Positions 52,297 to 60,650 of a stretch of 64,000 nt of DNA are shown here, piece by piece. How positions within the stretch are numbered: position 1 is the first letter of the stretch; every line of letters begins with the position of its first letter. The stretch is taken from NCBI GenBank assembly GCA_022705325.1, contig JAKJER010000015.1:1-64000 (forward strand), in the 5' to 3' direction. The notes beneath the pieces were generated by a model. It saw only the letters and a program-made list of their open reading frames with translations. It was not told the DNA's origin and ran no database searches. Source of the DNA: Planctomycetota bacterium. Lineage in GTDB: Bacteria; Planctomycetota; Phycisphaerae; SM23-33. A program made the translations under genes and the position numbers.

Positions 52297-53442
52297 TTAC
52301 CGGTTGCGGCGGGAGACGAAGGAGTAGGCCCGGTCCAGCACCTCCTGGAACTTCGCCTGCGGAAGCTCGTCTACCGCACCAGCACTGTTCAGGAAATAGA
52401 CGGTCCCCTCTACATGCGATTGCTGCGCATCCCACAGTAAGGGCGACTTCGCTGGCAAGTAGAGAATGTTGGGATAAACGGTTTTGTGGGCTTGATCGGG
52501 GCTGACGCCTTCCTCGCGAGCGTAACGGTCACGTAGATAGTCGAGCACGTAGACAAACAGCTGCTGGTCACTCGGACAGGCGAGAAGGACTCCCGGCGAG
52601 ATATCCCGACTCTGGACCAGATCGCTGAGCCGCAAGGGGACCCGGTTGTAGAAGGAACAATAGAGGCCCAACCCCTTACCAATCATGTGCATGTTGTACT
52701 TGCAGAACGCTGCCTGAGCGGAGGCCCGAGCCCCAGCAAATATCGCCAAATCGCCGGTATACAATCCACCCAAGTGCAGCAGGGCCAGGACCGCGCCCAG
52801 CACGGGGGCGGCAGGACTTGCCTGTCCGGGGTCGGGGCGGGTGCGTGCCAGGACGAGACGGTAGCCGACCAGTCCGACCAGAACCCCCAACACGCCCAGG
52901 AGTGGCCCGATGGTCAAGTACGTCGTACGGAACTCGGGAGGCAGTTGGCCCCGCAACACAAACAGCGCGCCGGCGTGAAGAACTTGCAGGCCGAGGTAGG
53001 CACCCGCGGTGACCTTCCATGCGGAGTCGCCGACAATGGCCTGGCGCCAGGCGAGGAAGGCCAACAGCACCATGAGACAGTTGACCGCCAGACCCGCCCA
53101 CACTTGCCAGGGCGTCTCCGCGCGGTTGGTCAGCAGTGCCAGCACGCCCAGCGTCAGGCCAACAGCGTTCAGGCACGCGACAACGGCCATGCCCCATCCC
53201 AGGGCCCTGACGGGCGGCGAGGGCCCCTCGGCTTCATGGGCGGGCGCTGCGGGCTGCGCCGCCTCCGCTATCGGGGGAGCCGAAGCTTCGCCGACCGGAT
53301 CCCCCGTCGCGGGCGATTGGGCGGATGTCGTCGCCGGAATGTGGATGATCTGCCCGCACTTGGGGCACTTGCCGCTCTTGCCCGCCTTCTCGTCCGGCAC
53401 GTTGAAGGCCGCGCCGCAATGCTCGCATTTGAATTGGATCAC
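52297..53442 (-). CDS. Zinc-ribbon membrane protein of unknown function
   Basis: A 381-residue protein starting at GTG 53442, chosen because AAGGA lies 6 bases upstream and the zinc ribbon begins immediately (VIQFKCEHCGAAFNVPDEKAGKSGKCPKCGQ). The ribbon has two CxxC knuckles. A Pro/Ala-rich linker leads to about five membrane helices (90-260), followed by a C-terminal domain beginning AQAAFCKYNMHMIGKGLGLYCSFYNRVP. That segment and the later DLVQSRDISPGVLLACPSDQ resemble the 'DUF1559/type II secretion pseudopilin-like' C-terminal domains common in Planctomycetes. Function unknown. Codon use is slightly less GC-rich than its neighbours between about 52400 and 52700. Confidence 0.7.
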   Translation of the reverse strand: MIQFKCEHCGAAFNVPDEKAGKSGKCPKCGQIIHIPATTSAQSPATGDPVGEASAPPIAEAAQPAAPAHEAEGPSPPVRALGWGMAVVACLNAVGLTLGVLALLTNRAETPWQVWAGLAVNCLMVLLAFLAWRQAIVGDSAWKVTAGAYLGLQVLHAGALFVLRGQLPPEFRTTYLTIGPLLGVLGVLVGLVGYRLVLARTRPDPGQASPAAPVLGAVLALLHLGGLYTGDLAIFAGARASAQAAFCKYNMHMIGKGLGLYCSFYNRVPLRLSDLVQSRDISPGVLLACPSDQQLFVYVLDYLRDRYAREEGVSPDQAHKTVYPNILYLPAKSPLLWDAQQSHVEGTVYFLNSAGAVDELPQAKFQEVLDRAYSFVSRRNR

Positions 53443-53641
53443 ATTGGTTCCTTTCTCCCTATCACCCGAGTTGAGCTGCGCGCGCATTGTCGACGGGGGA
53501 GACTGCAAGGTCAATATGCCGGATGATTTGAAATGGCTTCTTCGCCTCGCCTAGAGTTCATTGACCAGCCCGGGACAAGTCTGCCCGGCAGAGCCCAAGG
53601 CCCTCGCACGTCGCGAGGGGCGCATCGAAAGGAGCCCCTGT

Positions 53642-54493
53642 ATGAAGAAGCACTCCATCGTTGTCCTGCTTGCCGGTTCGCTGCTGTCGTTTGCCTGCGC
53701 CGCGCCCGAGCCCTCGGCCCGACCGGGCGGACAGGTCCTGTCTGCTGCGCCGACTTGTCCCTGCCCATCTTGCCCCCCCGCCGACTGCGCCGCCAAGCAG
53801 GGCCAGGCCGGAACGAGGATCCCGCTGATCGGCGAGGACGCGCCGGCTTTCCGCGCCCAGACCACTCGCGGACCGATCGCCTTCCCCGATGACTACAAGG
53901 GCAGATGGGTGATCCTATTCTCGCACCCGGCGGACTTCACCCCCGTCTGCACCACCGAGTTCATGACCTTCGCCACGCTGGCCCCCCAGTTCGCCGCACT
54001 GGACTGCGACCTGGTCGGCCTGTCGATCGACTCCAATTTCAGCCACATCGCCTGGCTGCGGACAATCGCCGAACGCGCCACCTTCCGCGACATGCAGCAC
54101 GTGAACGTCACCTTCCCCCTCATCGCCGACGTGAAGATGGACGTCGCCCGCAAGTACGGCATGGTCCAGCCGAGCGCCAGCAGTACCGAGGCGGTGCGGG
54201 CGGTGTTCTTCATCGACCCCAAGGCGAAGATTCGGGCGGTGATCTACTACCCCCTGGCCAACGGACGCAACTTCCAGGAGATCAAGCGGCTGCTGATCGC
54301 CATGCAGACAAGCGACGCTCACAAGGTGGCCACGCCGGCCGACTGGCAGCCGGGCGAGGATGTGATCGTCCCGCCACCCAACTCCTGCGGAACGGCCCGC
54401 CAGCGCGTGGAACAGCCCCAGGCCGGCGACACCGTGGTGGACTGGTTCATGACGTTCCGAAAGCTGCCCAAAGAGAAGCTGAAACTGCCGTAG
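53642..54493 (+). CDS. Exported 1-Cys-like peroxiredoxin
   Basis: A 283-residue protein starting at the ATG at 53642, with AAAGGAG 7 bases upstream. A signal peptide (about residues 1-20, LLSFACA) and a Cys/Pro-rich spacer (TCPCPSCPPADC) precede a peroxiredoxin domain. The peroxidatic Cys is C103 in PADFTPVCTTEF. The C-terminal extension WQPGEDVIVPPP is typical of the Prx6/1-Cys subgroup. Additional Cys in the spacer and in SCGTARQRV could act in reduction. It would remove peroxides in the periplasm. Export of a Prx6-type enzyme is unusual. A hairpin follows the gene (54563-54593). Confidence 0.88.
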   Translation: MKKHSIVVLLAGSLLSFACAAPEPSARPGGQVLSAAPTCPCPSCPPADCAAKQGQAGTRIPLIGEDAPAFRAQTTRGPIAFPDDYKGRWVILFSHPADFTPVCTTEFMTFATLAPQFAALDCDLVGLSIDSNFSHIAWLRTIAERATFRDMQHVNVTFPLIADVKMDVARKYGMVQPSASSTEAVRAVFFIDPKAKIRAVIYYPLANGRNFQEIKRLLIAMQTSDAHKVATPADWQPGEDVIVPPPNSCGTARQRVEQPQAGDTVVDWFMTFRKLPKEKLKLP

Positions 54494-54562
54494 GCGTGCA
54501 ACGATCCAACTGTCCCCCGACTGCCCGCGGAAGGGCAGCCGGTCCCGAGCCCTCAAACGCAA

Positions 54563-54593
54563 GCGGCGAGGGGCCCTCAGGGCTCCTCGCCGC
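54563..54593. terminator. Hairpin between convergent genes, possible bidirectional terminator
   Basis: A 14-pair stem (GCGGCGAGGGGCCC and its partner, with one G-T pair) and a TCA loop lie between the peroxiredoxin gene and the converging gene at 54615. No T-run is present, so termination is uncertain. Confidence 0.5.
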
Positions 54594-54614
54594 GTCGCGC
54601 GCCGCCGACCTCGT

Positions 54615-55412
54615 TCACGGGGCCTTGGCGGTCGCTTCGGGTTTCTTCTCGTCCTGGTCCTGGGCCAGCCAGACGGCGATCAGGGTGTTGTTGTTCGCTT
54701 CGTTCACGTGCAGTTCGACGTTCTGGCCCGCTCGCAGTCTCTCCGCCGCCGTCCGCAGCTTGGGCGAGGGGACATCCCGCCCCGCCAGATGCTTGACCGG
54801 CAGGGGATACGTCTGCATGCCCGCGTCGGTCCGCACCTCGATCGTAGCGACAGCCTCGCCGGGCTTGTTGGCGTTGAACTTCACGAACTCGCCCTTGAGC
54901 GGAGGATGGAACGGCTCGATCATCGTGACGACGGTCCGCCCGTTCTCGGCGTCGATCTCGGCGTACACCAAGTCGTCGGGCTTGAGCTTTTCGACGGCCG
55001 CGATCAGCGGGTTCTCCTGGCTCGAGCTGTCCTGCCCGCCCAGCAGCAGGATCTGCGAACGTAGCGATTTGCTCAGCTCCACCCCGATCTGCCCGGTGCG
55101 GGCCGTCTTCTTCTCCTTGAACACGTACACGGTGGGCTTGTCCTCGCCCTCGCGCTTGGTGATCGCCGAGATGCTCGTCAGGATGCCCTTGCCCAGGTAG
55201 TTGACGATGGAGACGTTGACCGGGTCCTTGGGCTTGAGGCCCTTGAGCAGATCCACCACGGACTGGTCAACCTTTCCCTGTCCGGGATAGACGACCGTGT
55301 AGGTCTTATTCTTGTCCGGCACGAAGAAGGTTGCGCTAACCTGAGGCCGGCCCCATGCCGACCCGTTCTGCGCGCCCATGAACACGGCGGGTGTCTGGCT
55401 GCACACCGGCAC
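54615..55412 (-). CDS. Exported protein of unknown function, separated from its signal peptide by TGA
   Basis: As an uninterrupted frame this is 265 residues from a GTG at 55412, and I do not recognise it. It is a mature secreted-type sequence (beta-rich N-terminal half TYTVVYPGQGKVDQSVVDLLKGL, then KPTVYVFKEKK and VELHVNEANNNTLIAVWL). Continuing upstream in the same frame there is one TGA (55434-55436) and then a complete signal peptide back to an ATG at 55514 with its own promoter. The intact gene would therefore be 54615-55514, 299 residues with the TGA counted. It may be a recent nonsense mutation, a sequencing error, or recoding. See the separate finding. Confidence 0.65.
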   Translation of the reverse strand: MPVCSQTPAVFMGAQNGSAWGRPQVSATFFVPDKNKTYTVVYPGQGKVDQSVVDLLKGLKPKDPVNVSIVNYLGKGILTSISAITKREGEDKPTVYVFKEKKTARTGQIGVELSKSLRSQILLLGGQDSSSQENPLIAAVEKLKPDDLVYAEIDAENGRTVVTMIEPFHPPLKGEFVKFNANKPGEAVATIEVRTDAGMQTYPLPVKHLAGRDVPSPKLRTAAERLRAGQNVELHVNEANNNTLIAVWLAQDQDEKKPEATAKAP

Positions 55413-55433
55413 CGGTCGGGCGGCAGTGCCCGC

Positions 55434-55514
55434 TCAGGCCCCACACGCACCGGCCTGAGGAAGGGCAAGCAGTGCTCCCACCAACGCCAGCGCGGTCACA
55501 GAGAAGTACTTCAT
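55434..55514 (-). other. Signal-peptide stub ending at an in-frame TGA
   Basis: ATG at 55514 with GGGAGAA 6 bases upstream encodes 26 residues: MKYFSVTALALVGALLALPQ, then AGACGA, then TGA at 55434-55436. This is a standard signal peptide with no mature protein of its own. The frame continues unbroken into the gene at 54615-55412. Promoter and operator-like sites lie just upstream. Confidence 0.75.
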
Positions 55515-55563
55515 TGAATTCTCCCATAGTACCCCCAGGACCAGCCTGGAGGTCCGGCACGTC

Positions 55564-55578
55564 TATAGTGACACTATA
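55564..55578. promoter_or_regulatory. Operator-like palindrome over the -10 element
   Basis: TATAGTG-A-CACTATA is a perfect 15-base palindrome covering the -10 hexamer and the start point, the classic position for a repressor site. No regulator gene is adjacent. Confidence 0.5.
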
Positions 55579-55601
55579 CAGACTCCCACCCACTCCGTCC
55601 A
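55573..55601 (-). promoter_or_regulatory. Promoter for the TGA-interrupted gene
   Basis: On the minus strand TGGACG, 17 bases, TATAGT. The start point would be near 55566, about 50 bases before the ATG at 55514. Confidence 0.6.
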
Positions 55602-55700
55602 CCAAAAGTCGGGCATATTGCGCATCCGCGGGCGCGGGCGGATGTGTTATTCCGCTGCCTGGTGCGTTTGTTATGGGGACGTGGTTCTACCGAGGATGAC

Positions 55701-57296
55701 ATGACGCGATCAGCACTACGTTCTGCGGGAAGACCGCGACCGGCTGCCGCGGGCTTGGCGGCAGGGACGCTGATGTGGGCGGCGTCCTGGGTCTGGGCGG
55801 CTGGGGCGGCGGCGCCTGAGCCGTCCTTCTACGACCAGGAGGTGGCCCGCTTCACCCGCCTGGCGGCCAGCGGCAAGCCCGCCCTGGAAGTCGAAGCCGC
55901 CCAGGGCTTCTACCACCTCCGCTGCCAGGCCGGGGAGAAGCCGCTGCTGCCTCTGGCGGCCTCCGGGAACGTCCTGGTCCGACTGGAGACGGTCCGGGCC
56001 CTGGCCGTCTGCGGCGGACGAGACGCCTTGGCGGCACTGATCGACCGCCTGGACGACCCGCACTGGCAGGTGGCCCAACTGGCCCGCGACGCCCTGGAAC
56101 GCATGACCGCCGTTTCCAGCCAGGGCTTGACCAACCAGCAGTACCGCCAACGGCTGTCCGCGGGCGACTGGAAGACCAGGGAGGACGCCCTGTTGGCTCA
56201 ACTCGACGACAAGGACGCCGGGCGGGCCTTGGCGGCCCTGAAGGCGCTGGCGGCGGTCGGCTCGGCCCGCTGCGAGGGACCCGTCCTGCGACGCGGACCC
56301 CAGCTTGGCGCCGAGGGCGTCCGCTGGGCTGAACTGGCACTGGAACGTTTCGGCACGCAGGCGGCTCTGCCCTTTTTGGCCTCGATGGCCCCCCATCACC
56401 CGGAGGCCTGCTGGGCGCTGGGGCGCATCGGCGGACAGGCGGCTGAGGAGGCCCTGCTGCAAGCCATGGCCCGCTGGAGGGAGCGCCGCCTGGACGCCAT
56501 GATCAACCTCGACCGCCTTCACTTCGTCCGTTGCGAACCGTTCATGGGCGACCTGCTCGACGCCTTCGGACTGGTCATCTTTCGCAGCTACATCGACGAA
56601 CTGCACCTGCCGCCCTCCGCGTACCAGCAGGTGGCCGCGAAACTCATCGTCCGCACGGGCAGGAGCCAGCAGGTGGTCGACCTGATCCTCCAGGAGGCCG
56701 AGGGAACGCGCAAGGACGCCGCGACCCCGCCCAACCTGGTCAAGGTGCTGTCGGCGATGGCGCAGGAACTCAAGCCCGGCTTCGTCCGCAACGACGGGCG
56801 GACGGTGGCCCAGCCGCTGGCCGCCCTGCCCCACATCATCCGCGACCGCCGGTTCGTCCCGCGGCTGATCGCGCTGCTGAACCACCCGGCCTACATCGTG
56901 CGGATCTACGCAGCCGAGGCGCTGGGCAGCCTGCACGCCGAGGAGGCGGTCGAGCCGATCTTGAAGGCGATCCGCCAACCGTACGCCTTCGTCGACGAGG
57001 CCATCCACGCCAGTGGCAAACATTTCGGCGACAGCCGGTACGTTCGCTGGCACGGCTACCTCTGCATCGCGTTGGGCAAGCTGGGCGGCGAGGCCGCGCG
57101 AACGGCGCTGGAGGAACTGGCCCAGAGCGCCGACAGCACCCGCGACGTTCGCTACGGCAGCGTGGTCGGCCTGCGGTTCCTGGGCTCGCCCAAGAGCCTG
57201 CCCGCCCTCGAGAAGGTCGCCGCCGCCGACATCGTGTGGAACATCCGTCAGACAGCCCAGGAAGCGGCGGAAGAGATCCGCCTGCGCAGCAAGTAA
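55701..57296 (+). CDS. Exported HEAT-repeat protein
   Basis: A 531-residue protein starting at the ATG at 55701 (GAGG 6 bases upstream). A hydrophobic signal region (about 17-38) is followed by HEAT/armadillo-like helical repeats throughout: VRLETVRALAVCGGRDALAALIDRLDD near 95, DAGRALAALKALAAVG near 170, VRIYAAEALGSLHAEEAVEPILKAI near 415, and a last pair with SVVGLRFLGSPKSLPALEKV. No catalytic motif is visible, so it is probably a protein-binding scaffold in the periplasm. It ends 47 bases before the next HEAT-repeat gene, with which it is likely co-transcribed. Confidence 0.78.
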   Translation: MTRSALRSAGRPRPAAAGLAAGTLMWAASWVWAAGAAAPEPSFYDQEVARFTRLAASGKPALEVEAAQGFYHLRCQAGEKPLLPLAASGNVLVRLETVRALAVCGGRDALAALIDRLDDPHWQVAQLARDALERMTAVSSQGLTNQQYRQRLSAGDWKTREDALLAQLDDKDAGRALAALKALAAVGSARCEGPVLRRGPQLGAEGVRWAELALERFGTQAALPFLASMAPHHPEACWALGRIGGQAAEEALLQAMARWRERRLDAMINLDRLHFVRCEPFMGDLLDAFGLVIFRSYIDELHLPPSAYQQVAAKLIVRTGRSQQVVDLILQEAEGTRKDAATPPNLVKVLSAMAQELKPGFVRNDGRTVAQPLAALPHIIRDRRFVPRLIALLNHPAYIVRIYAAEALGSLHAEEAVEPILKAIRQPYAFVDEAIHASGKHFGDSRYVRWHGYLCIALGKLGGEAARTALEELAQSADSTRDVRYGSVVGLRFLGSPKSLPALEKVAAADIVWNIRQTAQEAAEEIRLRSK

Positions 57297-57343
57297 GCCT
57301 TGCCACCATGGGACCCATAGCACACACAGGACGCACAAGACCG

Positions 57344-59707
57344 ATGAAACGAGCAATCGCGCTGCTTTGTCTGTGCCTTGCTGTTTCCGCCGCGCTAGCC
57401 CAGCCGGCCAATCCCGAGAGGCTCAAGCAGCTCACCGACAGCCTGCACAAGGGCTACAGCCCAGTCGCCGCCCGCGAGCTGCTGGATCTGGGCGAGCCGG
57501 GCTTTGCCGTTATCAAACGCGCCCTGGAACGCGGCGGTCGCCACGCCGCCCTGGCTGCCTATACTCTCTGCGACAAGCCCGCGCCCCAGGCCGAGCCGCT
57601 GCTCAGGCCGCTCCTGACGGACAAGGACCCGGTGGCCGGGTACTGGGCGGCCAAGGCGCTGGGGCGGCTCAAGAGCCCCGCCAGCGCCGCCGCCCTGGCG
57701 GCCATGCTGCCGGAAAAGGAAGACTACTTCTACGAGTTCAGCTTCGGCGGCAAGCACCGGCTGCGGAGCGAGGCCGGCGGGCGGATCGTCAAGATGCCCA
57801 TGTTCGCCCCCGATGACATGCCCAACATCCGCGTTTCGTACGCCGCCCTGCTGGCCCTGGGCGAGATCGGCGGTCCGCAGGCCCAGGCAACGCTCGAGCG
57901 GGCGCTGGACAACCGCCAATACCTCATCCGCCAGGCCGCCGCCGCAGCCCTGGGCACAATGAAAGCCTCCGCCCTCCTGGGGCGCCTGGAACAGCTTGCC
58001 GTCGGCGACGGCGTGCTGATCGTCCGCCAGGCCGCCCGCACCGCTGTCGAGAAGATCCGCGGTTCGTACAAGACCCCCGACGACACCCCGCCGCCCATGC
58101 CGCCAGCCCTGCTGCTGATCCAGTCGAAGAACCGCACCGAGTCCAACCTGGGCTTTCGCGACTCGTATCCGTACCCGTTGACGCCCTGGTACGGTTGGGG
58201 CGAGAACCTGTTCCTTCTCAGCCCCGTCGCTCCCAACGGCACGCTGAAGAACCTGACCAACCTCACCAACGGCGCGGTGCAGGGCCCGGAGGTGAGCTAC
58301 GACGGCAAGAAGATTCTCTTCGCGATGCGCAAGGGGATGAGGACCGACGGCTTTCACATCTACGAGATGAACGTGGACGGCGGCGGCCTGCGCCAGCTTA
58401 CCAGCGGGCACTGCAACGACGTGGATCCCTGTTACCTGGGCGACGGGCGGATCGCCTTCGCCAGCGATCGCGCGGGCTACCGGGAGTACTACCACCAGGA
58501 GCGCTCCCGCGTGATCTACGTGATGGACGGAGACGGAAGCCACCTCGAGCAGATCAGCTTCAACCCCAACCAGGACTACGAGCCGCTGGCCCTGTCCTCA
58601 GGCGAGATCGTTTACGGCAGCTACCGTTTCTACGGGCAGGACGGCAGCCCCGGGCCCCTGCCGGGCGAGTACTTCCTCCACCGCATCGAAACGGTGCTGC
58701 GGACCATGCGTCCGGACGGCACGCAGGACGGGCCGTTCTACGGATCGTTGCGGGGCTCGTTCTTCGTGCCCCTGCGCCCCACCCCCGACAGCCTGCAGGA
58801 CCAGGGCTGGCATCCGCGGGGCAACCACATCGGGGTCGCCGTCAGCCAGCACCGCGAGTTGAGCGACGGGCGGATCGTCTGCATCACCCCGGCGGGGCTG
58901 ACCGTCGTCGACCCCGCCCTGCCTCCGACCGACTGCGAGACGCCGCTGTACCCGGAGGTGCTCAACCTCGCCGGCGGCGAGCGGGTGTACATCCACGCCC
59001 ACGACAACCTCAACCCCGTCGGGCGATACACCACGCCCTGCCCGGCCGGCGGCCAATGGGTCTTCGTCTCGCATGCCCCGTGGTACGACCTGCGGAAGAA
59101 CGGCTACGGCCTGTATCTGCTCAACCTCCAGACGCGCAGGCAGGTCCTTGTCTACGACAACCCTGAGGTCTCGGAGATCGAGCCGGTGGCGGTAGTCGCC
59201 CGGCCGGCGCCGGCGGTGACGGTCTCGCAGCTTCGCGAGCAGGCCGACCCCACGGGGCTGATCTTCTGCTCGTCGGTCTTCAACTCCGCCCTGGAGTACG
59301 ACCGCGCGAAGGTCCGCTCGGTCCGCGTGCTGGGCGCCCTGTTCGAGGGACTGAGCATCAACGCCAACGCGTCCTTCCGCAGCCGGGTCCTGGGCACGGT
59401 GCCCATCCAGGCGGACGGCTCGTTCTACGTCCGCGTGCCGGCCGACACGCCCATCCGTTTCGAACTGCTGGACGCCGACGAGAATATCCTGGTTCACGAG
59501 ACGGAGTTCAACTCCGTCCGACCGGGCGAGGTCAAGGGCTGCGCCGGCTGCCACGAGTCCCGCAGTCGCACCGCCAACCGCACGCTGCCCGCGGGCCGAC
59601 TCCCCGAGGCGATGCGCAAGGCCCCCGCACTGGCCTTGCCCAAGCGGGGCGACCTGATCTTCCAGGGCCGGGCGTACCGCACCCACAACGTCATCGTGCG
59701 GGACTAG
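57344..59707 (+). CDS. HEAT repeat-propeller protein with hydrazine-synthase-alpha-like c-type haem end
   Basis: A 787-residue exported protein (signal peptide to about residue 20, AALAQ). Residues about 25-235 are HEAT-like repeats (YWAAKALGRLKSPASAAALAAML). Residues about 250-620 form a TolB-like propeller (GPEVSYDGKKILFAMRKG, GRIAFASDRAGYREYY). The end has GTVPIQADGSFYVRVPADTPIRFELLDADENIL and PGEVKGCAGCHES, with the haem-attachment motif CAGCH at 733-737. From memory this end corresponds to the middle domain of the hydrazine synthase alpha subunit and to 'HzsA-related' proteins of non-anammox planctomycetes. The neighbouring hydrazine synthase subunits are absent, so hydrazine synthesis is not implied. 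It may be an electron-transfer or sensor protein. Confidence 0.82.
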   Translation: MKRAIALLCLCLAVSAALAQPANPERLKQLTDSLHKGYSPVAARELLDLGEPGFAVIKRALERGGRHAALAAYTLCDKPAPQAEPLLRPLLTDKDPVAGYWAAKALGRLKSPASAAALAAMLPEKEDYFYEFSFGGKHRLRSEAGGRIVKMPMFAPDDMPNIRVSYAALLALGEIGGPQAQATLERALDNRQYLIRQAAAAALGTMKASALLGRLEQLAVGDGVLIVRQAARTAVEKIRGSYKTPDDTPPPMPPALLLIQSKNRTESNLGFRDSYPYPLTPWYGWGENLFLLSPVAPNGTLKNLTNLTNGAVQGPEVSYDGKKILFAMRKGMRTDGFHIYEMNVDGGGLRQLTSGHCNDVDPCYLGDGRIAFASDRAGYREYYHQERSRVIYVMDGDGSHLEQISFNPNQDYEPLALSSGEIVYGSYRFYGQDGSPGPLPGEYFLHRIETVLRTMRPDGTQDGPFYGSLRGSFFVPLRPTPDSLQDQGWHPRGNHIGVAVSQHRELSDGRIVCITPAGLTVVDPALPPTDCETPLYPEVLNLAGGERVYIHAHDNLNPVGRYTTPCPAGGQWVFVSHAPWYDLRKNGYGLYLLNLQTRRQVLVYDNPEVSEIEPVAVVARPAPAVTVSQLREQADPTGLIFCSSVFNSALEYDRAKVRSVRVLGALFEGLSINANASFRSRVLGTVPIQADGSFYVRVPADTPIRFELLDADENILVHETEFNSVRPGEVKGCAGCHESRSRTANRTLPAGRLPEAMRKAPALALPKRGDLIFQGRAYRTHNVIVRD

Positions 59708-59745
59708 GCACGGCGCCTTGTCGATCGCAATCCGCAATCGAACTC

Positions 59746-59774
59746 TTGACGCGCTTCGCGCGCATCCGTAGAGT
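59746..59774 (+). promoter_or_regulatory. Promoter of the Rrf2-VOC operon
   Basis: TTGACG, 17 bases, TAGAGT, ending 32 bases before the ATG at 59807. The short leader leaves room for autoregulation by the Rrf2 product at or near the promoter (GCGCTTCGCGCGC lies within the spacer and is nearly palindromic). Confidence 0.6.
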
Positions 59775-59806
59775 CTGGCGGTGGCTTTCGCACGAGGACT
59801 CCTTCT

Positions 59807-60244
59807 ATGAAGCTCTCTCCCGCCGCGGAACTGGCGGTTCGTGGTGTACTGGTGCTGACCGAGCAGTACGGGCAGCGCCCCGTCACCCTCCAGAGAATCT
59901 GCGAACGCCGCAAGCTGCCTCGCCAGTACCTCGTCAAGATCTTCGCCGACCTGACCCGCGCCGGGCTCATCCAGCCCATCCGCGGCAAGAACGGGGGATT
60001 CTGCCTGGCACGCGACCCCCACGAGATCACCGTCTTGCAGGTCATTGAGGCCGTCGAAGGGCCGCTGGCACTCAACCTCTGCCAGCACAACCCGCCCCAG
60101 TGCGACGAGATCCACTGCCGCATCCGCCCCGTCTGGGCACGCCTGCAAAAGGCCATGCAGGAGGAGTTGGGCAAGCTCACCCTCGCGCAATGCCTGGCCG
60201 AGAGGGCGGGACCAACCGACCGGCGGCCAAAGGACCATCCATGA
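59807..60244 (+). CDS. Rrf2-family transcription regulator
   Basis: A 145-residue winged-helix regulator. The DNA-binding part is LQRICERRKLPRQYLVKIFADLTRAGLIQPIRGKNGGF (about 28-65). Three cysteines C92, C99 and C104 sit at almost the same positions as the cluster ligands of IscR (92, 98, 104), so an iron-sulfur or redox-sensing function is likely. It overlaps the next gene, a VOC protein, by 4 bases (ATGA), which makes that protein its probable companion or target. The Arg/Pro-rich last residues are probably non-functional tail. Confidence 0.85.
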   Translation: MKLSPAAELAVRGVLVLTEQYGQRPVTLQRICERRKLPRQYLVKIFADLTRAGLIQPIRGKNGGFCLARDPHEITVLQVIEAVEGPLALNLCQHNPPQCDEIHCRIRPVWARLQKAMQEELGKLTLAQCLAERAGPTDRRPKDHP

Positions 60245-60594
60245 CCGGAAAGATCTGCCACGTCGAAATCGCGGTGGCCGACATGTCCGCAGCCCAGGCC
60301 TTCTACGGCGACCTGTTCGGCTGGACGTGGATCGTGCCCGGCGACGAGTACACCGTGTTCGCCGCCGGCAACGGAGTCGGGGGCGGATTGTGCCTGGCCA
60401 AGGACCGTTGCGGCGAGGGGCCGGTCGTGCTCTATATCACCGTTGACGACATCCCGGCCATGCTGGACCGCATCGAGCGCGCCGGCGGAAAGACCCTCCA
60501 GCCCAAGACGGCCATTGGCAAGAAGGAATGGGGCTTCATGGCCTTCTTCCTCGACCCGTTCGGCAACCGCATGGGCCTGTGGGCCGCGAAGTAA
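60241..60594 (+). CDS. Glyoxalase/VOC-fold protein
   Basis: A 117-residue vicinal-oxygen-chelate protein. The two beta-alpha-beta-beta-beta halves are visible: HVEIAVADMSAAQAFYGDLFGW in the first and LYITVDDIPAMLDRIERAGGKTL with FFLDPFGNRMGLW in the second. The metal ligands would be H7, E or D in the VDD region, and D and N near the end. The ending DPFGNRMGLWA is the common form in short VOC proteins linked to Rrf2 or ArsR regulators. Substrate unknown. It starts within the stop of the Rrf2 gene. Confidence 0.83.
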   Translation: MTGKICHVEIAVADMSAAQAFYGDLFGWTWIVPGDEYTVFAAGNGVGGGLCLAKDRCGEGPVVLYITVDDIPAMLDRIERAGGKTLQPKTAIGKKEWGFMAFFLDPFGNRMGLWAAK

Positions 60595-60650
60595 GGCTCA
60601 TCGCGGTCAAGCCATTGAGAAGCCCCGTCTGGTTCGGTACAATTCCTTTT

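Noticed and set aside
56531..57343. Upstream extension of the HEAT-propeller gene
   Set aside because: The extension is a frame-shifted shadow of the preceding HEAT gene; the ATG at 57344 starts a standard signal peptide.
57344..59707. Hydrazine synthase subunit implying anammox metabolism
   Set aside because: Only the alpha-like haem block is present, fused to HEAT repeats, with no other subunit or anammox gene nearby.
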